DNA from: Rhodamnia argentea
Lineage: Eukaryota > Streptophyta > Magnoliopsida > Myrtales > Myrtaceae
Assembly (NCBI RefSeq): GCF_020921035.1
Contig: NC_063159.1
Coordinates: 8,658,501 to 8,722,500 of the forward strand
DNA length: 64,000 nucleotides
Direction: 5' to 3'
Part shown: positions 1-16,188 of the stretch, in pieces
How the letters are laid out: every line of letters starts with the position of its first letter
Numbering within the stretch: position 1 is the first letter of the stretch
The notes under the pieces: generated by a model
The model's input: the letters and a program-made list of their open reading frames with translations, nothing else
Told to the model about the DNA's origin: nothing
The model's database searches: none
Translations under genes and position numbers: made by a program

Positions 1-645
1 AAAAAGTGAATAATAAAACATTTCGGAGCAGCCAAAGGGGACACTCTCATTGGAGCAAAAAGCGTATCAAGTTAATGGCGGGCGATACAGAGATATCGAA
101 CGACGGAGGATCTCCTACGATTGTGCATGCCTTGAAGCGAACGGCTCACTGGGTACAACAATCGGATGACGAGCCGTTTTGTGTCTTTGCGACGCCAATG
201 ATGGCGACAACAAGCGAGAGAGAGCACAACGAGATGGGATTGGGAAACACGAAACAGACGAGGTGAGACAAGGTTGGCTAGCGAGATAGTTTTTTTTATT
301 TTTTAACCGTAGGTAAAAAACAATTTTGAAACCGATTCAGATGGGTCTTCACCTAGAACCGGGAATCAAACCGGTTTCAACCGGTTCCCAAAAATTGGAA
401 CCGATTTCCGGATCGATTCCAACAGAAACCGATTCCCGACCTTATTTTTCGAGTAGTCCGATCCGAGTTCCGGATAAACCCGACCCAGGTGGACAACCCT
501 ACTAGATTGACAATGTACTATTTTGTGACTTGCATAACACGATCACTGATTGTTCAACAATAGCGTGACCATTATGCAAGTATTTTTCTTTCTTTTGCAC
601 GAGTATTTGCTTCAAGCTCTTTTATATAATCGACATTATTTCCTC
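1..645. other. Left edge, no recognisable gene
   Basis: The only open frame here (6-266, plus, 86 aa) resembles no family I know and has no convincing context. From about 297 to 500 the DNA carries repeated ACCGGTTCC-like words. A similar word pattern recurs near 54.06-54.15 kb in the other orientation, so this is probably part of a dispersed repeat. I see nothing else in it. Confidence 0.4.
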
Positions 646-955
646 GGAAAAAATTATTAAAAAAATCTTAAATATATTACACTTTTATCAATTCAATCAT
701 AAACCTTTTAAGTTTATCGATTGAATTATAAATCTTTTTATATTTTGTCAATTCAGTCTTATTGACCGAAAATCATTAACGTGAACGTCGGTCATCTTAT
801 GTGACATCGCCAATGCTGATGTGAATAATTTTAAATAATATTTTAATAATTCCAATACTTTTATTCAATTTTTTATTTTTCCTTTTTTTCCTCCAGCCAT
901 CAGCCAGCGAAAGTTCGCCGGAGTCAAGCGAGGGCTGCCCTCACCAGGAGGCTGG
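646..955. mobile_element. Half of a Mutator-like MITE (family Y)
   Basis: It starts with a GGAAAAAATTATTAAAAAAA-type end. This is followed by degenerate subrepeats of the kind CAATTCAnTCnTAAACCTTTT, then an AT-rich block and a GC-rich core with AGCGAGGGCTGCC. The same order of end, subrepeats and GC core is seen at 56,673-57,275, where 9-bp target duplications can be read. The second terminal inverted repeat is not visible here, so only one half is left. Confidence 0.5.
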
Positions 956-1638
956 AAAAATGACCAAAATTCCCTTTAAGTTCAGAAATTGACTAATATG
1001 CCCTCTCAGACTAAACCGAAATGCCCCTAAGCTTAGCTCCATGAGGCAAGTGACGATATTACTTATACGTTGGAACATGAAATACAATTCATCATTTTTC
1101 TATAGAAATTAGATTTCAATTACTTAAAAACATGCAAAAACGCCGCTGTGACCAAAAACTAAGTTTCAACAACACAACACAACGTACAAAAATTCAGGAA
1201 CGTTGTCCCTCTTGCTGAGTCTTTGGGTAGTGTAGCAAGCCAGATGGAGAAATAGTCATGGCAAGTCCAAATAGAGTTACCAAGAGGGAGTCACCAAACT
1301 CCAATCTAGCCCTCTTTTCACCCTCAATTTTTCAAATTGTTGAAAACATCAACATATTTCTAAGAGCAGCACTTCGAAACTCTAGCTACTGCCAGAGATT
1401 TATCAATCATCGCCTACGGAGGACGCTTTAAATGATTAAATTGCTGCAAATACCAGATTTTTTTCAACGGATGGCCAATTTGATGTGAGATACAAGAGAC
1501 TGGATAACAGTAAATCTCTTTCATGTAGGAAATATTGACATGACAGCAGGTGATACATAAGGGGGCACTACCTTGCAGAGCACGCATGGTAGTGACACAT
1601 TCTCATGCTAATGACACCCTCTCGTCCAACACGGTTGA

Positions 1639-3358
1639 TCATATATCCCACCTCTTTTTAACACGGAACATCAAGAGTGATGAGTTAATGTCGTCTTGTG
1701 GCACTTGGAGCATGAACTGAACTTTCATCTTCATCGGCGCTGCCTTCGCTTTGCCGTCTTCATCTCCAACCTAGATCAAGAAGGTCTTTGAAGTCAAAAT
1801 TCATCGCTAACTCGAAGAACTTATAAGAGTGATTTTTAGGCGATGAGCCCTTCAGAGCACGGGAGGGACAGTGTTAAGGCAAATAAAAAAATTCATAACC
1901 TTGACTTACCAGACACTAGGAAATAGTTTTTCCTTCATGTAGGAATTTAGTACTTAGTTTCGTGCAAATGCCAAGGCTACTCACATTCGACCAATCTAAT
2001 ATAACTACAGCAAAGAGAGAGAAATGTGCAAATGTGCCATTAAGGATAGCAACTCTTAGGACTACAACAGAGACTTCTTCCCATTTTGGGGCTTTGAATA
2101 TAGCACTTACCCAAAGAGATGCCCAACCTAGGCGGACCTCCGAATCATACCCAGCCTTAAACTTGAAATCCTTGCCATAAGTTTGCTTGTACACTGCACT
2201 CCAGTAATTGGTATCGAAATTGTACAAGTAGCTAAGCATTGAACAAATAGTATTACTCATAACATGTCCTCCATTAGAAAAATTAAGCTGATATGAAGTA
2301 CTGAAAGAAATAAAAAGCAAGCGCAGCTAAGTGTACAAAGTTCACTGACACAGTAAAAAATTCTTGGGTCAGAAAACAAAATGAGTGAACACAGCTTAAG
2401 TAATGGAGAACCTGTTCTGATCTTCAGCAAAAGACCATCAAGTAAATCTAAATCCATGGTTAATACCACCTCACTGCCTCTGTTTATGGAACTTCATACT
2501 CTAAATGAAGATTCATCATCAAAAAGTGTATGCCAGTTTAAGTATCAATGATAAAGGCAGAATTTAATACGTATCATCACACGTAACCTGTCTAAAAACT
2601 AATCATGGCTAACCAAATTGACTGTAAGTCTGACAGTTTTTTTTGGTCATTGAAGAATTTGAAAATGAGCCAAACATAGAAGTCAAGTCTTGAGCTCCGA
2701 AAAAAAAAAAGAGAAGTCATTTTTGGGTCATGTTCACAACACCAGTTGCTTCATCAACAAAAAGTAAATAGTATAGCTGATGGGCCATAAGTAACATCTA
2801 CTGCCAAATTCATCTTTGAAGTGCTGGATCTTATATTCGGACTAAGTGACTAATAGGTGGGATCGAAAAAGCATATTGAAGTATTCTAACCTCAACTTGC
2901 TAGAAGGACTAAATCTACGCTTGAGCGCAACCGAGAAAGCATTTGAAGGCAGTACAATTGTTGGGATAAATGACATCTCCTCATCCTGCAGTTAACACAA
3001 CGCCTCTCCACATTAGGGCATGGACTATGCACACACAGAATGAAATGAAACCATATTGAGCAGAAACTCCGTAGAATAGGAAAGAAAAGAAAAACAGAAG
3101 TCCCAGAAGTTCAAAAAACACAAAAGCCAAGGGTAACCACCTTAAAATTGTATCTTAGTTTCAGTTCTTCATCTGCATATTGGGCAGTGCACACTCCATT
3201 CCAGATTTGAGTTTTAAGAATCCCATTTACTGACAAAGTTCTCTTCACTTCCTCCTCTTCTCTTTCTTCCAGTGAAACTTCACCAAGGGGGAACTTTAGA
3301 GTTGCCCTGGGCTATAAATGAGGATAGCAAGTCAATACAAGAATGATTAGACAGTGCT

Positions 3359-3397
<39 letters not shown>

Positions 3398-4620
3398 TAA
3401 ATAATTCAGCATAAGGTGATGGACAATCTCCCTGGGGTATGGATTTGAAAATGTCATGGAGAAAAAATCTTCTACAATAATGCCTCAACAGCATGAAACT
3501 TCTAATCTTCTCACAAGTCTGATGTTATTTTATAAATCGAAAAGATTTTGCGGCTTAGAACACACACATTTATGAACTGCAACAGAAGTGGGAAGAAAAT
3601 CCGTCAAGAAAATTGCAGATGCTTGGTAGAACAGTGCAAAAACTAGATCTCAGAGGCATCCTTTCAAACTGAATTGAGGCTGTTTGCCCCATTGTTTAGC
3701 ACATGTACCCTTCTGTTTTGCCTCAAGTTCAAGTCATGTAAGACATACTAGCCATCATGCTAGCCTCACAAGCATATGGACAATGGTTGACCATTTCATA
3801 TTCAGCGATGAGCCGTGTGACAACAATTTGCAAAGGGATCTACTAACCAGTCCCACAGTGGGTACAGGAGATGACAGTTGAAGCGCATAGCTGGGATCGG
3901 CAAGGTCCGCAACCAGTGACATCTCTCCTTGTTGTGCCTGATTAAGCAAAACTCTCAGCAAAAGTCAACCAATGGCCACAAATTTGCAAGCTCATCAGAT
4001 GAGACAACAATTCAAAACCGACATGCTTTTACTGAAATACAAGCTCACATAAGCAACACATTACTATATATCCTCAATCTGATGAACAGTAATCGAGCTC
4101 AAAATTCGGACGCAGCATTTACAATCACTCCAAATTTCCCAATAAAGCAATTTCAAATTCGAGTCAAATCGAGGTCAAAGAAGGATTGAAGGACCTTGAC
4201 ATCGTGCTCGGCTTTGAGATGCAACCTCGGGCCGACGTCGAACGCCGACGTGATGAGCGTGTTCTGCTCCTCGACGTCGTAGTGTATGGAGAGGTGCTTG
4301 GAGACGAACGCCAGCCGAGGCTCGGCGATCTCGCCCTTCTTGTCATTGCGGAAGGAGAGCTTGAGCTTGGCGAGGCCGTCGAGGAGCTTGCAGGAGACCT
4401 TGTGGAGGAAGACGGTGCTCTCGCTGTCGTACTCGGAGGTGACCCGGAGGGCCGGCCTCTTCGGGAACGAGAAGAGGAATCGGGGCTGCGGCGGCTCGGA
4501 GCCGGGCGGCGGAGGCGAAGGCGGTGGCGGTGGCGGTGGCGGTAAGGGTTGACGAGGTGAGCACGGAGGGAGCAGGAGGTTAGGGTTCGGAGGAGATGGT
4601 GACGAGGATGGGTCAGCCAT
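1639..4620 (-). CDS. OEP37: Chloroplast outer envelope pore protein 37 (OEP37)
   Basis: This encodes a beta-barrel, cation-selective channel of the plastid outer envelope. Six exons join in frame with GT-AG introns: 4195-4620, 3857-3937, 3141-3311, 2891-2985, 2111-2231 and 1639-1770. They give 341 aa, against about 343 aa in Arabidopsis. Recognisable blocks, as recalled from Arabidopsis OEP37, are LRVTSEYDSES and HKVSCKLLDGLAKLKLSF (exon 1), QQGEMSLVADL (exon 2), LSVNGILK (exon 3), FKAGYDSEVRLGWASLW (exon 5) and a C-terminus ending MFRVKKRWDI. The start is the first ATG of the conserved MADPS N-terminus. Residues about 15-45 are an unusually proline-rich tract with eight prolines in a row. 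No cleavable transit peptide is expected for this family. A CT/AC microsatellite lies just upstream on the coding strand. The family call is very secure; exact splice sites were assigned by eye. Confidence 0.95.
3362..3395. repeat. (TA)n microsatellite in OEP37 intron 2
   Basis: An uninterrupted TA dinucleotide run of about 34 bp lies inside the intron between exons 2 and 3 of OEP37. It is probably length-variable and could serve as a marker. Confidence 0.95.
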
Positions 4621-4635
4621 TGAAGTCGTCGTGTT

Positions 4636-4670
4636 AGAGAGAGAGAGAGAGAGAGAGAGAGTGTGTGTGT
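4636..4670. repeat. (GA)n(GT)n microsatellite in OEP37 leader
   Basis: About 25 bp of GA followed by 10 bp of GT lies 16 bp upstream of the OEP37 start codon. On the transcribed strand it reads as AC then CT, so the 5' leader is pyrimidine-rich, as in the other genes of this window. Confidence 0.9.
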
Positions 4671-4836
4671 ACAGGTTTTTTCCTTAATTGAGCGGAAAAT
4701 GGATTCAATTTTTGGATGATAGTGCGAGCGGGGACTTCAAATTTTTGGATGATAGATCGAGATTTTATGTTCCTCAAATTTTTAAATCTTTTTAATGTAT
4801 TTGGACCCCAAAAAAAATTGTATTTATTACTTACTT

Positions 4837-5278
4837 GGGAAAAAAGCCACAAAAAATTCTAAACTATGCCCGTTGTGTCACATTTACCTCAAACTTTTTT
4901 TTGTGATACAAAAAATCCTAAACTATACCCGCCATGACACATTTTACCTCAAATTTATGCTTATGTGACACATTTACCCCAAATTTTTTGTTATGACACT
5001 AAAAACTCCAAACTTATAGGCATATGACACATTTATCCCGAATTTTGAGATAAATGTGTAATACAAATATAAGTTTAGGATTTTTTATGTAGTAAAAAAT
5101 TTTTTTGGGGTAAAATGTCACACGGGTATAAATTTGAGGTTTTCGATGTCACAAGAAAAAGTTTTGGATAAATGTGTCACCTAAATAAAAGTTTGGAGTT
5201 TTTTTTTGTCACAAAAAAAAAGTTTGGGATAAATGTGTCATAGTTGGCATAGTTCGGAATTTTTGGTGATTTTTTCCC
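4837..5278. mobile_element. Mutator-like foldback MITE (family X), copy 1
   Basis: The element begins GGGAAAAAAGCCACAAAAA and ends with the inverted counterpart ATTTTTTCCC. Its arms are long imperfect inverted repeats made of degenerate subrepeats (AAACTATGCCC, GTGACACATTTA). The flanks TACTTACTT (4828-4836) and TACTTATTT (5279-5287) match at 8 of 9 positions, as expected for 9-bp Mutator-type target duplications. There is no coding capacity. A second copy lies at 6295-6794. Confidence 0.8.
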
Positions 5279-5287
5279 TACTTATTT

Positions 5288-5903
5288 TCCCAAATTTTAG
5301 GGCGTGTGCATTTCCGGCTTTTATTTGAAAAAGAAAGATCACCTTTTCAAACAACAAGTTCAAAGATTATAGGAGTTTCGCGAAGGTTTTACTCTCACAA
5401 GTGTTAGATCTATGCTCATTCAACATTTTTACCATGCTCGGTAATGGTGTTAGGGACACCAAACATCGGCACACACCTCCGAAAGACAAAGCCGTAGCGT
5501 CAGATGGGGTTCTCGGCGTGTGCTCATTGCTGAAAACGGATTCGGTGATTAACCGTCAATTTTAATGTGTTCTTTGAGTGTTTTGAAACTGTCCGGAATT
5601 TATCTAGATTTGAAGTTGTGCTCTTTAAACCGAGATACCTCTCTCTTGTATTTCAATCGAGAAACCGAATGAAATGTTATTTCGACAAAAAGAAACATTC
5701 AAAGCAAAATAAAAATCGATTTTACCATACCAGCACGAGTATATGGATTTCCCAATAAAATTTCTGTAATTGTCTGACATCTTTATGTACTTATTATTAT
5801 TTTTCAAATTGTGGGGAAGAAGAAAATTTTGATTTTTTTTCTTCTTATACAAATCCATTTTTGACGCTCCAAAAGGGATCTTGGAGCCAAAATAGAGAAA
5901 AGA
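5288..5903. other. Intergenic, no gene seen
   Basis: AT-rich sequence between the MITE and the tRNA gene. The open frames here are short, and one overlaps the tRNA on the same strand. I see no coding signal. Confidence 0.5.
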
Positions 5904-5977
5904 TGGCCCATGCAGGTCTCGAACCTGCGACCTTCGCGTTATTAGCACGACGCTCTAACCAGCTGAGCTAATAGGCC
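5904..5977 (-). tRNA. tRNA-Ile (anticodon AAU)
   Basis: Read on the minus strand, 74 nt fold into a full cloverleaf. The acceptor pairs GGCCTAT with ATGGGCC, the D arm is GCTC..GAGC, and the anticodon arm is TCGTG-CTAATAA-CGCGA with anticodon AAT at 5941-5943. The T arm is GCAGG-TTCGAGA-CCTGC, which contains the B box. The discriminator base is A. A TTTT stretch (AAAA at 5898-5901 on plus) begins two bases after the 3' end and serves as the Pol III terminator. There is no intron. It looks functional and nuclear. Confidence 0.96.
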
Positions 5978-6094
5978 ATTTTGACATTCGCTCGTGTCAT
6001 TTTTAAATATAACATGAGTAGCTTAAGGGCAACAAGTTCCTAATTTTTAAAGCATTGGAAATGACGTCACGTGCAGTACGAACATGACGTGATA

Positions 6095-6835
6095 GGCTCT
6101 GTTTGTTTTGCAAAAAACAACTGAGTTAAAAAATATTTTTCTAATAATAATCACCTTATATTACTTATATAAACAGATGAAAAAAAAAAAATACTTTCAT
6201 TGTCCCCGAATATATTTAAATATAAGTTATTGTCAATAATAAAAATATTTTTCATTAGTTAATTATTTCAAGTGATCAATTTCTAGAAAATGATGAGAAA
6301 ATACCACAAAAAATCATAAACTATGCCCATTGTGACACATATATCATAAACTTTTTTTTATAATACCAAAAATCTTAAACTTGTACTCGTGTGACATATT
6401 TATCTCAAACATTTTTTTATGACACAAAAAATTTCAAACTTACATCAATGTGATATATTTACCCCAAATTATCTTTTTATGACACAAAAAACCCTCAAAC
6501 TCGTAAGCTTGTGACATATTTGCTCTAAATTTTGAGGTAAATATGTCACACATATACAAATTTAAGATTTTTAGTGTCACAAATAAAAGTTTAAGGTAAA
6601 TGTGTCACACTAATATAAGTTTGGGATAAATGTGTCAAATGAATAAAAGTTTGAGGTAAATGTGTCACACTAGTATAAGTTTGAGGTAAATGTGTGACAT
6701 GGATAAAAGTTTTAGATCTTTTGTGGCACAAAGAAAATTTTAGGATAAATGTGTCACCATGGATATAGTTTGAAATTTTTTGTGACTTTTTCCCGAAAAT
6801 GATTTTCGAATCATTCATTTCTCACCAAACAAGTG
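6095..6835. mobile_element. hAT-like MITE interrupted by a family X element
   Basis: The left end GGCTCTGTTTGTTTTGC (6095-6111) is mirrored by CACCAAACAAGTG near 6823-6835, a pattern typical of hAT-type plant MITEs. The AT-rich interior is split by the 500-bp element at 6295-6794. I did not find a clear 8-bp target duplication, so the class is inferred from the ends only. Confidence 0.45.
6295..6794. mobile_element. Mutator-like foldback MITE (family X), copy 2
   Basis: Inverted ends (GAGAAAATACCACAAAAAA on the left; inverse complement GGGAAAAAGTCACAAAAAA on the right) enclose degenerate subrepeats like those of copy 1. A perfect 9-bp direct repeat GAAAATGAT flanks it (6286-6294 and 6795-6803), diagnostic of Mutator-superfamily insertion. 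It carries no gene; ORFs across it are subrepeat shadows. Confidence 0.88.
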
Positions 6836-8324
6836 AAGCATGTATTGTCACCCTAGGAACATATGAGGATCCCAATCGATTCATAAGTATCCTTTAGAGC
6901 ATCTAATCCGTAGGATTAATGTGAAATAGTTCCCTTACCAAAAACGGTGACTACTCGTAATTCGTAAACCTGCAAAATTACCTTAATCACTTACATAGTA
7001 AGTACGCACGAGATGCACGTCGAGAAAATCCTTTTTAGGGTACATTAACAGTTTGAAATTCATATATTCTATTTCAAAGCATATCAATCACAATGAAATT
7101 GCCGCTCAAGTTGGGGAGGGAAAAATGCATTTGAAATCTGGAACATCTTGTTCTTTTCTTCTTCTTTTTTCATCTCTTTTCCTTGCCAAAAGAAAAAAAA
7201 GACTCCCTTTGATCTACAAATGGGACATGCTTCTCTTTTTCCCCTTCACCCACTTGCTAAATTTCTTCCAAAGCATGCTTCTTGCTGGGCCGTTTACTAT
7301 GAACCATACTCAAAAGGAGGAGATCCAATGCCTAGCAGATTGATGCCGCGTCTCACCACCGTGCTCAAGATCGATCCGGGGGAAATCAGCTCATAACAAT
7401 TTTCGACTAGTCGAAAGTAGAAGTAACTTCCTCGATGCACTACCTCGAGCGACGGAGCTAAGATAAAGAAACTAAAAGAGAAGTTACATCAAGTGGTTAC
7501 ATCGCGTGGCATCAATTGCAAATCGCCGAACAACAATCTTGCCCGATGCTCGTCAACATCTTATCGTCAACTGCTGTTGCGTGACTAGAAACCATCTCAG
7601 AAATCTAGCTAGTGGCGGTATAACTTGAGGAATAACTTAAAAGACTTAAAGGTTCAGTGACAAACGAAGCAACGGTAGACAAAAACCATTGTATGAAAAA
7701 GAAGCTTTGATTCCATCATCCATCACACGCTTATTAAAAGACCTCATCTCATCTTGAACCTACAAAAAATTTCTCCGAGAGGGACTGGTCGTTATTTATT
7801 AGAAAATGACTCAAATGTGTTGAGCTTAGTTGTTATCAAGTTGTTCAGTAGGCCGAAACTGAGGATATGATCCAGATTGAAGGGTCCACTCAAGGAGGAC
7901 AATTTAAGATTAGCAGTCATACTCCACCAGCTGAACAATCTGAAAGCACGACGCAACCGAGCATATCTTGGACCGAATCTCTATCCTATCCAACCAAACA
8001 TTGAGCTTAAAAAATGCGGCTTCCTTCTCAGCCATGCTTAAACTGTAAAATTGCAGTTAGAACCATGAAAAGTTGACGTTCGTTTTAGCCCTCTTTATAT
8101 AAGTCACACTTCTATCACTAAGCATTTGAATAAGTTTCTGAGAAGCCAATTGGGGTGAACAGGCAGATATATACTCTTCATGGACGGAGCCTGTTCCGTA
8201 TTCTGTCGCAGACATCCTATATGAAGTGCCTCATCTTCAAAATTATCCCACTTTGGGCCTTTCTATAAAGTTAGTTGAGATCAGAAAATTTTGCAGATGG
8301 AAATTAACATGACGAACCACCTTC
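6836..8324. other. Intergenic, 3' side of ITPK4
   Basis: No gene is recognised. The 3' untranslated region of ITPK4 must lie in the right part. Open frames at 7053-7396 (96 and 82 aa) overlap each other in two frames, start in low-complexity TTC/AAG sequence and match nothing I know. Confidence 0.4.
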
Positions 8325-14784
<6,460 letters not shown>

Positions 14785-14786
<2 letters not shown>

Positions 14787-15500
14787 GGAAGTTGAAGAAG
14801 GAAACGCGAGTGGAAGTGGGAAGTCAAAAGGTTGGGGAACAAGATTCTTTTTTCACATAAATTAAAATATGAGTATTTAATACGTACAATATTATAAAAA
14901 ATAATATGTTTAGTCTCATCATAAATATCTTTTCCACATCGAGTATTTTTTTTTTTTCATTTTTGTAAAATTAAGAATATGTACTTTAATTGTAAAGTCT
15001 TAAAAAACGATAACGGCTAAAAGAAATTCTAATCGTCGTAATTATACGACAAATCGATTGAAATAGAGTAATTTTTTAACACGTCGAAGAGTCGGGGTTC
15101 TCTTATTTCGTGAAAAATTAAATGGTTTCGAAAATATTTTTTTAAAATAGATTATTTGTATTAGTTATAAGAACCAAAAAAGAATTTTTTTTTGTCCATA
15201 AAATATGTAGAAAAAAATTATTATCAATAATGAGATATTTTTTATTCATTAATAGTTTTAAAAATATATAAACGATTACTTATAAAGAACCTTAATCTTG
15301 TCATGCGTACTCATCGCGCAAAAAAAGGCGAAACGGATAACATAAGACTTAATCGATTGCTGCTCTCCCCGGTTTCGGGTGCACGTGCCGTTTCCGATTT
15401 CTTGTTGTGCTTCAATGAGCAACTGAATTACCTTTGATTTCAGACACAGACAGCGAGCATTTAAGTTCTAACCCCCGTTTGCATTCTTAGAACCAAGACT
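14785..15500. other. Spacer upstream of ITPK4
   Basis: AT-rich DNA with an inverted-repeat-like stretch around 15120-15290 (runs of AAAATATTTTT and similar) that resembles a worn MITE. The ITPK4 promoter should lie here. I see no gene. Confidence 0.4.
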
Positions 15501-16014
15501 TCAGCTGCCGGAGCAGCTGATATCGATTCCGGAACGCTCGAACCACACACCTCGGCGGCCTTTCTCGTCCGCCCGCTGTGCAATAACACGCGCCAGTTTC
15601 GCGATGACAACGGGCAAGATCTGCAGAAAAGAGAAATTTTTAGCAGGAGGACAGCCCGCAGAAAAGACTCATTATCCCTCCTGAACATTTCTACTAGACT
15701 TAAGACTTTGATCCGACTGAATCATCCCAAGGGGCGCAAAATCCCAAAGAAACACTTCTTGTTACGAATACGCGAACTCGACGGCCAATTTTCCGGTGAT
15801 TAGAGCTGGAAAAAAGGACGGGCTGGCCTTCCGGGACCATTTGTCTTGGCAACGCACACCAGACACAACCATTTCTGCATCAGATAGCAACGGCACAGAA
15901 GAAACAGCAAGGTAGGCTCACACAGAAGATGATTCCAGTGAAGATTTTCGGTCCGAGAGCTGCGTTTGTGGTGAAGCTCCGAGAGGCGCTCTGTATATCA
16001 CACGCTGCCGTCAT
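15501..16014 (-). CDS. Possible small single-pass membrane protein, 70 aa
   Basis: I do not recognise this protein. Two exons (15922-16014 and 15501-15620) join in frame at a good donor (TGT|GTGAGC) and a pyrimidine-preceded acceptor (TTTTCTGCAG). The product starts MTAACDIQSASRS, followed by a hydrophobic stretch (about residues 18-42: GPKIFTGIIFC joined to ILPVVIAKLARVIA) that spans the exon junction, then a charged tail QRADEKGRRGVWFER. That a membrane segment is assembled exactly across the splice argues for a real gene. Its ATG lies 174 bp from the HOL ATG in divergent orientation, so the two would share a promoter. It could still be chance; transcript data would decide. Confidence 0.42.
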
Positions 16015-16114
16015 TCCCGAGTTTTTTGTGTCCGAAAATCGACGAAAAGTTGGGGAGATTCCTCGTCTCTGAGGTCCATAGAAATCAAGCGGTTCCCTTC
16101 TTGCTCAAAGCCTG

Positions 16115-16121
16115 TTTATAA
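16115..16121 (+). promoter_or_regulatory. TATA box for HOL exon 1a
   Basis: TTTATAA followed by GTACGC lies 68 bp upstream of the exon 1a ATG, a normal distance for a plant core promoter. It supports use of the upstream first exon. Confidence 0.55.
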
Positions 16122-16188
16122 GTACGCAGGCTCTTCAGCGTTAACGTTCACATTCCTTCTCTTCTCTGTTTGCGGCGTGTTCCGAAAG

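Noticed and set aside
5625-5948. 107-aa minus-strand frame
   Set aside because: Overlaps the tRNA-Ile gene on the same strand; the match of its N-terminus is tRNA sequence.
4837-6794. Regularly spaced short repeats, at first glance like a CRISPR array
   Set aside because: The phrases are degenerate and arranged as inverted arms with 9-bp target duplications; this is a plant MITE in a nuclear genome.
7053-7396. Two overlapping open frames in different frames (96 and 82 aa)
   Set aside because: No recognisable domain, low-complexity start, no splice partner found.
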